DNA from: a virus
Direction: 5' to 3' (one strand)
Virus record (IMG/VR): IMGVR_UViG_3300025326_000061
Coordinates: 1-47,693 of that record
Length of the DNA stretch: 47,693 nucleotides
How positions within the stretch are numbered: the first letter of the stretch is position 1; each line of letters begins with the position of its first letter. A model generated the notes under the pieces. The model had not been told where the DNA came from. It did no database searches and saw nothing but the letters and a program-made list of their open reading frames with translations. Made by a program: the position numbers and the translations under genes. Of the stretch, positions 7,533-15,821 are shown piece after piece.

Positions 7533-8756
7533 TTAACCAGCGGCCGCAGCAGTCAGACTCGTCAGGATCCCGAAAGCTGGAGGATTCTTGATGAGATCGG
7601 TTACTTCGGTTGTGAGAGTTCCACCGACAGCATCAATTCCATTATCTTGGGCTTCTTCGCCAGCAGCATTAAATGCTTTATGCTGTGTTTTACGATTGCC
7701 GAGATACGCCAGACGGAAGCTGGACAAATCAACAGCAATTGCGAGTTTGCTCCAAGACGCGTTGGTGTTAAACAGCGGATGTTCGATAACGCGGAATGTT
7801 CCCCGCGCGATCTTTACCGTCGAGAACTGAAGTCCCCACGAAGTCTGACCATCAACCATCATATAGGTGCCGTTAAGACGCCCAATGTTGTTGATAACCT
7901 TCTTCGCAGTTCCACCAACGAACAACAGCCGTTCATTCGCAACTTTCGGATCCGTTGTTTGATTAAAGCACGGATCAAAAGCAGCTTCGAACTGCGTATA
8001 GTTCGTAGTTCCGCCTGCTACCGTTACGTTGACGCTGGAATAGGAACTCGGGTAGTAAGCAAGGTTGCTTACAATCGAGTAAATCCCATCCATTGTGCGG
8101 AACGGTTGTCCGTTGCGGGAACCTTGGAACTTCTGTCCGAAGAAAAGAGCTTTCTCGATATCAGCCGCATGGAAACCGGCGCAGTCTTGCTTGTTCTCTG
8201 CGACGTTGCTATCTCCAGCAATCATCTGCACAGCAGCCGAACTTCCGCTGATCGCCCAAGTGTTCCGGAAAATCTGCGTAAGGTTGGTTACACGAACAGG
8301 ATTGATTTGGAGAGCGTTTGGCCGAGTCGAAGATTCCTCGAACGCATTGCCGACTTGATACAGGTTGATAGATGCAGCGATAGCTGCCGCAGCTACCGTG
8401 CCAACACCACGCGTCACGCTTACTTGTGTGGTGCTGAGAATTCCATTGATGATTACGTTCTCTCCAGTAGAGTCAACACGCAAGATCATCCCAGGAAGGA
8501 TGTTTGCTGTGCTGGTTACTGTAAAGGTTGTGTCATCAATGGTTTGGCCACCCGCGCCAAGAGTTAGTTGCGGGAAGAGCATGGTCTTTGTGAAGAAACC
8601 ATGTTCCACGTTCCCCGCAGTTTCACTCTCAAGCATGGACGTAAGACCGAACAACGGAGCTGAGCCGTTAGGCATCAGTCGAGTAATCATTCCTGCGAAT
8701 GATTTCCGTGCTAGATCCTGCGTGAACTGGCCAGTGTTGAAGATACCCGTAGTCAT
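7533..8756 (-). CDS. Major capsid protein, SU10/DUF5309 type
   Basis: This encodes 407 residues. The N-terminus (LARKSFAGMITRLMPNGSAP followed by LFGLTSML) is the hallmark start of the SU10-like major capsid family (DUF5309, HK97 fold). A beta insertion follows at residues about 75-130, then a region with KALFFGQKFQGSRNGQPFRT and LLFVGGTAKKVINNIGRLN. The length suits that family. The gene is preceded by the decoration-like and scaffold genes and followed by a strong terminator. Codon use is more C-ending than in the flanking genes, as expected for a very abundant product. Confidence 0.85.
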   Translation of the reverse strand: MTTGIFNTGQFTQDLARKSFAGMITRLMPNGSAPLFGLTSMLESETAGNVEHGFFTKTMLFPQLTLGAGGQTIDDTTFTVTSTANILPGMILRVDSTGENVIINGILSTTQVSVTRGVGTVAAAAIAASINLYQVGNAFEESSTRPNALQINPVRVTNLTQIFRNTWAISGSSAAVQMIAGDSNVAENKQDCAGFHAADIEKALFFGQKFQGSRNGQPFRTMDGIYSIVSNLAYYPSSYSSVNVTVAGGTTNYTQFEAAFDPCFNQTTDPKVANERLLFVGGTAKKVINNIGRLNGTYMMVDGQTSWGLQFSTVKIARGTFRVIEHPLFNTNASWSKLAIAVDLSSFRLAYLGNRKTQHKAFNAAGEEAQDNGIDAVGGTLTTEVTDLIKNPPAFGILTSLTAAAAG

Positions 8757-8783
8757 GTGAATGACTCCTTTTTAGTTGGCCAG

Positions 8784-9473
8784 TTACAACGTGCTCTCGC
8801 GCAATCCATTGAACCGGATGCACGGAGAGAACGTGACGGATGTGGAAGATTGAGCAGACGCTGAGTTTTGATTCAGCGTAATTGCTGTAATCTTGTCCAC
8901 CTGACCACGAGCACTCGTTTGGTCACCGATAGTTACACCGGAAACGCGAGAACCCGCAGTAATTCCAGTTCCTGACACAATCTGTCCAGGAGTGATGGAA
9001 CCCATCGCGGCGGGTGTGAGAAGTGTTACAATAGCACTTGCGGCAGCGGTGCTACATAGCGTGGTAAATGTTGGAGTCGAATTCAGTACTTCCAACAAGT
9101 ATTCACGCACAAGAGACGCTGTTACGTTCAACGTGCCAGTTCCAGCAATTACGCCGAGACCAGCAGCGAACGTCATCAGGAATGCAACAGTGTTCCTGAA
9201 GAGGAACCGGAAAGTTGTTCCCGGCATTACGTTTACCTTGTAGTCATTCCCAGCAAGTGCAATGAGAATGTTTTCCGCAGTATCCGTAGTGTCAGTGTAA
9301 CCACCTCCAGGGCCAGTACGATGCAGGATGCCTGCTGCAAACATAGCACCAAGAATCGTTCCTGCACCAGCAGTCGTAAGTGTTGCATACGACTCACCAG
9401 AGGCAAGAACATCTCCCGGCCCAGCTTGGCGTCCTGTTACGCTACCAGCAGTTACTACTCCGCGGGCAAGCAT
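8784..9473 (-). CDS. Capsid-associated (decoration or head-fibre-like) protein
   Basis: This encodes 229 residues rich in Ala, Gly and Thr with a beta-strand pattern. It contains NDYKVNVMPGTTFRFLFRNT and a second beta region with SGTGITAGSRVSGVTIGDQ. It sits between the scaffold and MCP genes. Proteins of this place and composition usually coat the capsid or build head fibres. The name is inferred from position and composition and no family is confirmed. Confidence 0.6.
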   Translation of the reverse strand: MLARGVVTAGSVTGRQAGPGDVLASGESYATLTTAGAGTILGAMFAAGILHRTGPGGGYTDTTDTAENILIALAGNDYKVNVMPGTTFRFLFRNTVAFLMTFAAGLGVIAGTGTLNVTASLVREYLLEVLNSTPTFTTLCSTAAASAIVTLLTPAAMGSITPGQIVSGTGITAGSRVSGVTIGDQTSARGQVDKITAITLNQNSASAQSSTSVTFSPCIRFNGLRESTL

Positions 9474-9516
9474 GAAAGACCTCCAGATTGAAGAAAGAAA
9501 ATAATACTGTTCCTAT

Positions 9517-10308
9517 TTACTTTTGTGCTGATGTCCCACCGAGAAAGTCGTCAAGCCAATCTATTTCTTTGACTTCTTTACGTCGGTTAGGATCATTGGA
9601 ATTATTATTATCTTCGCCACCAACTGCTTTAGCGAGAGATTGCATGAAACGATTAGCAATATCGCTAATTTCTTTGGTTGAAGCCTGGGGGTATTTAGTC
9701 TGAAGCTGACTCTTTAGCATTTCCAGCATTGGAGCAACAGCAGGATCTTGAAAAATCTTGTTGCTGGAAACTAAAGCATCGCCAACTGAAAACTTCCTAA
9801 TGGAATGCGGCAAAGATTCATTAAGAAGCTTGGGAGCGAACTGCCTTAGTGCGTTTTCAACAATACGCGACGAAACCATCGACATATTGGCGAAAGATGC
9901 TTGAGCAACACTGTTGAGAACTTGAGAGAAAGCAGCAACATCGCCACCTAATGCTTTCTTTGCAAGTTCCTGGTCTACTACGCGGGAGAAATCAATCCGT
10001 TTTGCTGCATCTGACAACCGTTTCGGATCAATTTGTAAGTTTGGAACGATCGAGAGAGGATCGTTTAAGTCTGGCTTTGGTTGTTGCCCTTCTTTGAGTG
10101 TTTCAGTATCCCATAATTTCCCGAACTCAGCTAGCGGGGATTTGTTCGCATCCTCTCCCTGAGGAGGAGTATTGGAAGCTCCTGGAACAAGTGGATTACC
10201 GTCAGGGCCAAGTTGTTGCTGCTGAACTGGCTTTCCATCTGGCCCAAGATTTTGAGCTGGAGTAGGAGTTGCTGGCGGTGCGCCACGAAACATGTCAATA
10301 ATGTTCAT
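9517..10308 (-). CDS. Scaffolding protein, putative
   Basis: This encodes 263 residues. The first about 90 residues are Pro/Gln/Gly-rich and disordered (two GPDG-x-P motifs). The middle and C-terminus are alpha-helical, and a charged tail (NRRKEVKEIDWLDDFLGG) could be the capsid-binding end. Lack of a recognisable enzyme motif, helical and charged character, and a position between portal and major capsid genes all fit an internal scaffold. The start overlaps the upstream gene by ATGA, indicating translational coupling. Confidence 0.65.
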   Translation of the reverse strand: MNIIDMFRGAPPATPTPAQNLGPDGKPVQQQQLGPDGNPLVPGASNTPPQGEDANKSPLAEFGKLWDTETLKEGQQPKPDLNDPLSIVPNLQIDPKRLSDAAKRIDFSRVVDQELAKKALGGDVAAFSQVLNSVAQASFANMSMVSSRIVENALRQFAPKLLNESLPHSIRKFSVGDALVSSNKIFQDPAVAPMLEMLKSQLQTKYPQASTKEISDIANRFMQSLAKAVGGEDNNNSNDPNRRKEVKEIDWLDDFLGGTSAQK

Positions 10309-10592
10309 GATGTCTCCTTAGGTTGTTCCGGTTTAAACCGATCGGGTCGAGTTACACTCTGGGTATCAGCGAGTAGCATATTAAGGATATCCATCTGTCC
10401 TCGAAGATATGCTTCTCGTTGAGCGAATCGCAAAGGATTAACTGGATCGTATTCTTCTGCGAGCTTTTCTGTGGCGGCGTCACTCAGTAGTGTCTGTAGA
10501 TAACAACGTTGCTCAGTAGTTATTGCTCGTGCAAGAGAAAGTTCCTCTTGCGTCATCTTAAACGCAGTAAAAGGAGTGTCTATTTGTATCAT
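10305..10592 (-). CDS. Small helical head-region protein (unknown)
   Basis: This encodes 95 helical residues with the segments TTEQRCYLQTLLSDAATEKL and REAYLRGQMDILNMLLAD. It is joined by ATGA overlaps to the portal gene before it and the scaffold gene after it, so the three are probably co-translated. Small helical proteins of this length are often encoded between portal and scaffold. The function is unknown. Confidence 0.65.
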   Translation of the reverse strand: MIQIDTPFTAFKMTQEELSLARAITTEQRCYLQTLLSDAATEKLAEEYDPVNPLRFAQREAYLRGQMDILNMLLADTQSVTRPDRFKPEQPKETS

Positions 10593-12637
10593 ACAGTGGC
10601 TCCAGTACTAGATGTTTCCCTAGTTACTCGTTCAGCAGCTTCAATTAATTGTTTTAAGGATTGTCCACGACGTCCTCTCATCTGAGCTATTTGCTGCTCA
10701 ATAAGTTCTGGAGGAGGCGGCTGTGGCATCGGAACATTAAAGGGTGCACCTTTCTGAGCAGCAAAAGTTGCTTGTTGTTGCCATGCCATTAGTTGCTGCT
10801 CATATTGAATTTCGGCCGGAGTTTTCTCGAAAGGACGAAGATCTACTCCACGTTGTTTAAAAAGATGTGTAAATACGTCATGCATTCGATATCCAGCAGA
10901 AATCTGCGGACTACTTCCTAAAACTTGAATAGCAACTTCAAACTCTTCTGTGTTGAAAAGTTTGTCCCCTGGTAAAATTCCATCACTCAATTTGAACTCA
11001 GTAACAGCTTTACGAAGTGTTAATGAATTAATCTTTACCTGTGTCTGAAGTTCTCGATTATACAATACAGTATCCGTTTGATACTGAAGCATATTGATCT
11101 TAATAATCTCTTTAATCGGCAGTAAAACTTGATGCTCACCATTAAGAGCCATCATTTTATTTCTTGCATTACTGTGTCCCATAACATCTGAATATTCATG
11201 CAGCGTTTTATTACCTTTAACAAATTGTCCTTGCTGTGCCGGATTCTGTCCTGTAGTAAGATTAGCATAACGAACATATAGTTCTGTTTCTGCTGTTACA
11301 CTTGCGCTGAGATCATCTCGATAAGGAAAAGCATATACAGAGTCACCAACAGTTTTACCATAAGCAGAAGGACGAACAGGAATTTTAGCCGATGGATTAT
11401 CACTATTAATATCTGCTTCACGAATTCTAGATGGGTCATAGAGAGTGCGATCCATTACAAGACGTCTCTTTGATGCAATATTTGCATTCACTGCAGCTGA
11501 TGCCAAATCCTGGAAAGGCATAACATTAAGAGCGAGTGACTTTGTTTGATAACCAAGACCATCTTCAATCGGCTGCCCGAAGATAATAGGTATAAGTCCG
11601 TGAGCATTGGTGCAGCGTTCCGCATAGAGAAGAACCTTATTGTTAATAATAACAAACTTCCAGACTTGGGGCGTATTGTCTTGAGGAACATATAGATCGA
11701 AATCTTGTGGAATTATACGAGCATATAGCGTCAGTTTCTCATAAACATTCTTATATTGTATCTTTTGCTTTGCTTGATCTGTCGCCCAAGCCATCCAATC
11801 GAAAGCATTGAGTCCTTCACGATCAATCATTGCGTCTGGATTGATAAGAGGCACATAGTAGCCAAGAGTTGCATCACCAACTGGAGTAATAAGATCAGCG
11901 CCTCCAGATTCAAAAGCACGCATAGCAACTGCTGTTGGAATCTTTCCGAAGAGATTATTAATATAGCGCTTTAAATTCGTTCTGGAGCATAACTCCACAT
12001 ATCCTGCAAAATCACCCTGAGAATGAATCTCCGCCGGAGCACAGCGAGGATCAAAGATTGTATTATACAAATCCATCCGCTTCAGACTATTTCCTTCCCA
12101 TATAACCTCTTTTGGCTTCGCCATTTTGCCATCGGCAAGAGTTATATCCGCCTCTACAGCAGCGGTAGTTTTGCGATCCCAAATTACTTCAATACCCTGA
12201 AGATTATATTTGAATCCATCGCGGAAAAACATGCTGAGTTGACGTGACCAACCAGCAGTTAAACTATTCTCCGCAATAACAGTTTCCATCTGAAGTGCTG
12301 CATCATCAAATTCTGGACTTGAACCAACGCCAAAAATTGGATATCCAGAAAGGAAAATCTCAGAAAAATACGCGAGAGCAGATTCAACTTGTGGCAATAC
12401 AATAGGTACAGTAAGATTCGTTCGCCGACGTTTATCACCAGCTTTTGTTGCCATTCTTGCTTTCCACTGATCGTCAGTCATATCTCCTTCACGTTGATAC
12501 TCTCGATCAATATATTCGAGAGTAGAACGAATACTGAACTGACCGCGAGAATATTCCTGCGCACGACGAGCATATTCAACAATTGAATCAGAAATCTTTT
12601 TATTGCTTAATGGAAATGCGGCTGCTGGAGTTGTCAC
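10589..12637 (-). CDS. Portal protein
   Basis: This encodes 682 residues, in the size range of podovirus portals. Predicted layout: an N-terminal helical segment, a wing region (LTVPIVLPQVESALAYFSEI, then FFRDGFKYNLQGIEVIWDR), a stem/crown region, and a C-terminal coiled Gln-rich tail (MPQPPPPELIEQQIAQMRGR) that may form the barrel. It follows the large terminase gene directly (16 bases) and precedes the scaffold gene, the canonical portal position. The portal forms the dodecameric DNA channel at one capsid vertex. Confidence 0.85.
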   Translation of the reverse strand: MTTPAAAFPLSNKKISDSIVEYARRAQEYSRGQFSIRSTLEYIDREYQREGDMTDDQWKARMATKAGDKRRRTNLTVPIVLPQVESALAYFSEIFLSGYPIFGVGSSPEFDDAALQMETVIAENSLTAGWSRQLSMFFRDGFKYNLQGIEVIWDRKTTAAVEADITLADGKMAKPKEVIWEGNSLKRMDLYNTIFDPRCAPAEIHSQGDFAGYVELCSRTNLKRYINNLFGKIPTAVAMRAFESGGADLITPVGDATLGYYVPLINPDAMIDREGLNAFDWMAWATDQAKQKIQYKNVYEKLTLYARIIPQDFDLYVPQDNTPQVWKFVIINNKVLLYAERCTNAHGLIPIIFGQPIEDGLGYQTKSLALNVMPFQDLASAAVNANIASKRRLVMDRTLYDPSRIREADINSDNPSAKIPVRPSAYGKTVGDSVYAFPYRDDLSASVTAETELYVRYANLTTGQNPAQQGQFVKGNKTLHEYSDVMGHSNARNKMMALNGEHQVLLPIKEIIKINMLQYQTDTVLYNRELQTQVKINSLTLRKAVTEFKLSDGILPGDKLFNTEEFEVAIQVLGSSPQISAGYRMHDVFTHLFKQRGVDLRPFEKTPAEIQYEQQLMAWQQQATFAAQKGAPFNVPMPQPPPPELIEQQIAQMRGRRGQSLKQLIEAAERVTRETSSTGATV

Positions 12638-12653
12638 AGAAACCTCTCAAATC

Positions 12654-14267
12654 TTAGGGCTGAAAAACAGCATCTGTGAAAGAACAATTATCTTGCTTAA
12701 CCTTAGCTCCATCGAATTCTTGATTGGTAATCTCACCTTCAAGAGTCATAAGATGGCCATAAAGTTCAAGCATTGAAGGAGCATAACCGATAATATCAAG
12801 GATACCATCAATGTTATCTCGCTTCAATGGATTCCACTGATTAAGCTGTGCAATTATCATGCCGCGAACTCTAGGATGAACTTTCAACTCACCCTTTGAC
12901 ATCATCTTTATTCCATTCGTAATGCGTGTATTCTTACTATAACCAGCAGTATGAAGCTCGACGAATTCAATTCCAGCAATTCCTAGTTGTCTACAGATAA
13001 AGTCAAACCAGTAAAGTAAAGATGCTTGATAAGCTGTAGATTCAACACCGATGAGACCGATGTTATTACGAAGCGCCATAAGCAGAGCATGTTTTATCGT
13101 TTCCCCCGGTGAATAATTACCTTCGTCAATCTCCGTAATAGAAGGAAGCCCATCATATACTTCAAATCCACCAATGGTAATAAGATCGCTTCCCTTCTTA
13201 TTTGTTGCAGGATCAATAACGATAAATCTTCCCTGTGGTTTATCTATCTCCGCATTATATGGCCATTCATTTATCTTTGCAAGATCCGCTCTGAGATGAA
13301 CTTTCGCATTCTCGTCATTGAGGACTTCAGCTGCAAATATCTCTTCGTGACCCATTGCAATATCATTGTCCAGCTCGGCAAGTAACTGCTCAAGCGGTTG
13401 AAGTTCTTCCCAAAGAGCGGTTCCATCGCTTAAAATACCTCCGCAAATGAATTTAGTCCAACGAGGATTACGTTTCAACTTCCTTAGTATTGAATAAGGC
13501 GTTGGAAACATATTACCTACATATATGAAGAGACAGCCATGAGGAGATTTCGCTTTCATAGCAGTTCCTACCATCCAACGCTCTAATGTATTTGCTTGCA
13601 CCTTAGATTCAGCGCATTCAGCAGTCTGTATATCTTCAAATATCATTACATCGGGTCGTTCATTCTTTAGATTCAAGCCGCGTAGCGAACCTTCCGCACC
13701 AATCGCAGCTAGTATTACTGTTCTTCCTCGAAATGTGAATTTCTTTAGTTCTTGAGTATCCTTTTCAATACCTACCTTCCAATCACCAAAGAGTCGCTTT
13801 ATATTAGTTTCATTCAGCATATCTATAACGTCTGCAACAATATTCTCAGCAAGAGCAGCTGTACTGCTAATGACGAGAATGAAGGAACGCTTGGTGAAAA
13901 GTATACAGAAGAGGATAAATAGCTTAACTATAGTCGTCTTTCCGTGTCCGCGAGGAATACCAAGAACAATCTGAGTAAAATCTCTTACCTTAAATATCGC
14001 TTCCTTCAGTAACTGCCAAGCAGCAAGCAGAACAGTAGGATACATATATTGGAATATAGTTGGCATTGCTAAAGCAGCAAGAAAGTTTAGATTTTCGCGA
14101 GCAGATTCAACTGCTTCCTCATGCTTTACGAATATCTCATCTACATTAGCTTCTACAACAGCCTTTTCATTAGCTTCAAGGTCTTTCTGCAACTTATCAG
14201 CAATTATAGACTTTTCATCAATACCGAGAGCTTCATCCCATACATTAGTAGTTCCTCGGAAGCCCAT
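12654..14267 (-). CDS. terL: Terminase large subunit
   Basis: This encodes 537 residues forming the packaging motor. The ATPase half has Walker A GIPRGHGKT at residues 103-111 and Walker B VMIFED at 207-212. The nuclease half has RNase H-like acidic residues: D352 in FIVIDPA, E409 in GLIGVES, and D484/D487 in RDNID. The start codon overlaps the stop of the 51-residue gene upstream (TAATG). The protein cuts and translocates concatemeric DNA into the prohead through the portal encoded next to it. Confidence 0.92.
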   Translation of the reverse strand: MGFRGTTNVWDEALGIDEKSIIADKLQKDLEANEKAVVEANVDEIFVKHEEAVESARENLNFLAALAMPTIFQYMYPTVLLAAWQLLKEAIFKVRDFTQIVLGIPRGHGKTTIVKLFILFCILFTKRSFILVISSTAALAENIVADVIDMLNETNIKRLFGDWKVGIEKDTQELKKFTFRGRTVILAAIGAEGSLRGLNLKNERPDVMIFEDIQTAECAESKVQANTLERWMVGTAMKAKSPHGCLFIYVGNMFPTPYSILRKLKRNPRWTKFICGGILSDGTALWEELQPLEQLLAELDNDIAMGHEEIFAAEVLNDENAKVHLRADLAKINEWPYNAEIDKPQGRFIVIDPATNKKGSDLITIGGFEVYDGLPSITEIDEGNYSPGETIKHALLMALRNNIGLIGVESTAYQASLLYWFDFICRQLGIAGIEFVELHTAGYSKNTRITNGIKMMSKGELKVHPRVRGMIIAQLNQWNPLKRDNIDGILDIIGYAPSMLELYGHLMTLEGEITNQEFDGAKVKQDNCSFTDAVFQP

Positions 14268-14422
14268 TATTCTGGCCTACGCTGTAGTTGGAGCCTGATT
14301 CCAAGAAGCATTAGACGCGCACGCTCTGCATCCTTTCTCTTAGCATCAAGAGGGACAACTTTAAGCGGCTGCTTTTTCTCCTTGTGGAGAATTAACTGTG
14401 GCATCTGTTGCTGCTTGCTCAT
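14267..14422 (-). CDS. 51-residue basic protein overlapping two genes (unknown)
   Basis: I read an ATG at 14420-14422 with GAAGG nine bases upstream. It opens a 51-codon frame that overlaps the last 62 bases of the HTH gene in another frame and ends in TAATG, overlapping the terminase start. The product is very basic (MSKQQQMPQLIL at the start, RLMLLGIRLQLQRRPE at the end). The good ribosome binding site, the exact coupling to terL and the lack of any other gene in this gap support it. It could be a small packaging accessory protein. Confidence 0.6.
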   Translation of the reverse strand: MSKQQQMPQLILHKEKKQPLKVVPLDAKRKDAERARLMLLGIRLQLQRRPE

Positions 14423-14936
14423 AAGTGCTACCTTCGCGCTCACTCGACACCTTTTCTGGAATTTGCTTCTTCAACCGATCACGCAACAAGTTCTGAAGCG
14501 GCATCGTTAATGTAGTTTTATCACCAACTTGTACAACTTCACCTTGCTGATTGGTGATAAATTCACGGCGCGCAGCTGGTGGAAGTGATATTGCAACAAT
14601 TGTTTGATTTACTGTTAAATCGCCGCCAGTTACTGCTCCGCGCCTCTTTGCTGCATTGATAATCGCAAACGCACGGATAATGTCATTCGTTTTAGTCATC
14701 CACCGAATATTATCAGCAAGCTTCTCCAGCACTTCATCTTCCAACTTATCAATCTTCCTATCTCTTTGTGTTGCAGCTTGCAGATTCTCAATCCGTAATG
14801 CTAGAACTTGCGTTCTGAATCCATCATCCATTAGCAACTGAGATACATAACTCGGATCGCAGCCAAGCGTTGTTCCTACTTCTGTCGGCCCCAAGCCGCT
14901 GCCAAGAAGTGTTAAAGCTCTGCTCTTATCTATCAT
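14361..14936 (-). CDS. HTH-type terminase small subunit-like protein
   Basis: This encodes 191 residues if started at ATG 14934-14936 (MIDKSRALTLLG). An in-frame GTG at 14997-14999 would add 21 residues, and neither start has a strong ribosome binding site. Residues 1-50 form a helix-turn-helix (LTLLGSGLGPTEVGTTLGCD, then PSYVSQLL). Long helices follow, and the C-terminus is disordered and Gln/Ala-rich. Placement directly before terL, separated only by the overlapping small gene, and the DNA-binding N-terminus suggest the DNA-recognition subunit of packaging. A transcription regulator is the alternative. Confidence 0.55.
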   Translation of the reverse strand: MIDKSRALTLLGSGLGPTEVGTTLGCDPSYVSQLLMDDGFRTQVLALRIENLQAATQRDRKIDKLEDEVLEKLADNIRWMTKTNDIIRAFAIINAAKRRGAVTGGDLTVNQTIVAISLPPAARREFITNQQGEVVQVGDKTTLTMPLQNLLRDRLKKQIPEKVSSEREGSTYEQAATDATVNSPQGEKAAA

Positions 14937-15096
14937 GACGAAGTTGCCAGGAGGAGTGAGTTCATGCCGGAAGTTTACGCTTGCGGGCACGGATAGCACA
15001 GTGGGGATTGCTACTAACTATCATCACTAACTACCACTAACTACTACTACTAACCAAGAACTGAATCTAACAACTAATGGAAGGAATGAATGAAAA

Positions 15097-15123
15097 ATTT
15101 TAGAAAATTTGAAGGGATGTCAA
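15097..15123 (-). promoter_or_regulatory. Possible leftward sigma70-like promoter for the packaging/head operon
   Basis: In leftward sense TTGACA (15118-15123) is followed after 15 bases by TAAAAT (15097-15102). The spacing is shorter than the optimum of 17, so the match is weaker than the promoters in the control region. The position upstream of the HTH-terl operon makes it plausible. Confidence 0.35.
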
Positions 15124-15199
15124 AGGATCTGTCCTGGCTCTGGCATCAAAAAAGCCTCTACCCCCCGGCAAGAGTCGGAGTTTCTCCTTGTTGTTTCCC

Positions 15200-15250
15200 A
15201 GTGATAGCAAGAAGCGATATAGCTTTATCATATCGCTTCTTGCTATCACT
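15200..15250. repeat. Perfect 21-bp inverted repeat with 9-nt loop
   Basis: Arms at 15200-15220 and 15230-15250 are exact reverse complements, separated by AGCTTTATC. The stem contains AAGAAGCGATAT. There is no adjacent U-run in leftward direction. In rightward direction CTATCTTTTG follows, which is a poor tract. It may be a factor-dependent terminator, an RNase site in the late transcript or a protein-binding site. Confidence 0.75.
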
Positions 15251-15285
15251 CTATCTTTTGTTCAGCAGCGGCAATCAGCTGGAAT

Positions 15286-15319
15286 AACTCCAAGCTGCGG
15301 TTCGTTGCAGCTTGGAGTT
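15286..15319. repeat. Perfect 13-bp inverted repeat with 8-nt loop
   Basis: Arms at 15286-15298 (AACTCCAAGCTGC) and 15307-15319 are exact reverse complements around GGTTCGTT. It lies 29 bases after the stop of the 15348-15578 gene in leftward sense, the usual position of a terminator, but lacks a U-run. Confidence 0.7.
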
Positions 15320-15347
15320 GTGTATTAGCAGCTATTTTGACCTTTCT

Positions 15348-15578
15348 TCAAACATTCGCTCGCAGTCTGCTTCTTGGGCCAATGCGAAACACTGTCATTC
15401 GCAATGTGTTGTCGTAGACTTGGCAGTGTGTTCCGTTGCTTGCTGCTGTTTGCATTGCCCATTGTATTGCTGCTTCAATATCTCCGGTTTTCCAGTGTTG
15501 GCGAGCAAAGACTTTAAAGCGGTATTCCATTGCTGTATATCTTGCTTGATGGGTTATCTTTGCAGGTTGTTTCAGCAT
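15348..15578 (-). CDS. Small protein of unknown function
   Basis: This encodes 76 residues starting at ATG after AAAGGAG. It is basic with a single alpha/beta-like domain (MEYRFKVFARQHWKTGDIEA, WAMQTAASNGTHC). It is the last gene of the five-gene leftward block that begins at the divergent promoter, so it is probably expressed early. Its start overlaps the 3' end of the upstream gene by 65 bases. Confidence 0.55.
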   Translation of the reverse strand: MLKQPAKITHQARYTAMEYRFKVFARQHWKTGDIEAAIQWAMQTAASNGTHCQVYDNTLRMTVFRIGPRSRLRANV

Positions 15579-15816
15579 TGTTTTTGTTTCTCCTTTCTGG
15601 ACTTTGAATAAGCTGTCCGTAGTTGAATGGTACGCGTATTACATCACCGATACGGTGAGTTGGTGATGCTCGAATCACCACACAAACTCTTACGAGTTGA
15701 TGCAGTGATGGATAGTTGATGCCCACAACTTCTCCACGAAACCAGTTGTATTCTACATAGTCTCCGATTTCGAAGTGTGAGCATCGAACTATCAATTCGC
15801 GTTGAACGATTGCCAT
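15514..15816 (-). CDS. Small SH3-like barrel protein (unknown)
   Basis: This encodes 100 residues. Residues about 12-60 read like a small SH3/KOW-type barrel (FEIGDYVEYNWFRGEVVGIN, then VRVCVVIRA, GDVIRVPFNYG). The last about 35 residues look disordered and overlap the next gene. The gene begins six bases after the stop of the upstream gene. Such barrels bind nucleic acid or protein. The role is unknown. Confidence 0.55.
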   Translation of the reverse strand: MAIVQRELIVRCSHFEIGDYVEYNWFRGEVVGINYPSLHQLVRVCVVIRASPTHRIGDVIRVPFNYGQLIQSPERRNKNNAETTCKDNPSSKIYSNGIPL

Positions 15817-15821
15817 GCGGG

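Larger units (their letters stand above)
14937..15347. other. Non-coding spacer with two strong hairpins, T-run and TTAGT repeats
   Basis: No gene is supported here. It holds a perfect 21-bp inverted repeat (15200-15220 with 15230-15250), a perfect 13-bp inverted repeat (15286-15298 with 15307-15319), and a short T-run in leftward sense preceded by a G-run (15147-15160). A possible leftward promoter lies at 15097-15123. Around 15008-15054 there is a cluster of TAGTTAGT-type repeats. It separates the small-gene block from the packaging operon and may hold a transcription boundary or a packaging site. Confidence 0.55.

Noticed and set aside
7509-8567. Long rightward open frame opposite the major capsid gene (352 codons)
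   Set aside because: It is antisense to the SU10-type MCP, whose frame has clear family motifs; the antisense product is rich in Arg/Ser and has no recognisable domain.
15147-15160. Intrinsic terminator at the G-run/T-run before the packaging operon
   Set aside because: The T-run is present in leftward sense but the preceding G-rich segment forms no convincing stem, so I only mention it in the spacer.
15518-15818. Alternative: the 15514 and 15348 genes are a single frameshifted gene
   Set aside because: Each has its own start context, they overlap by 65 bases in different frames and their products do not read as one domain.
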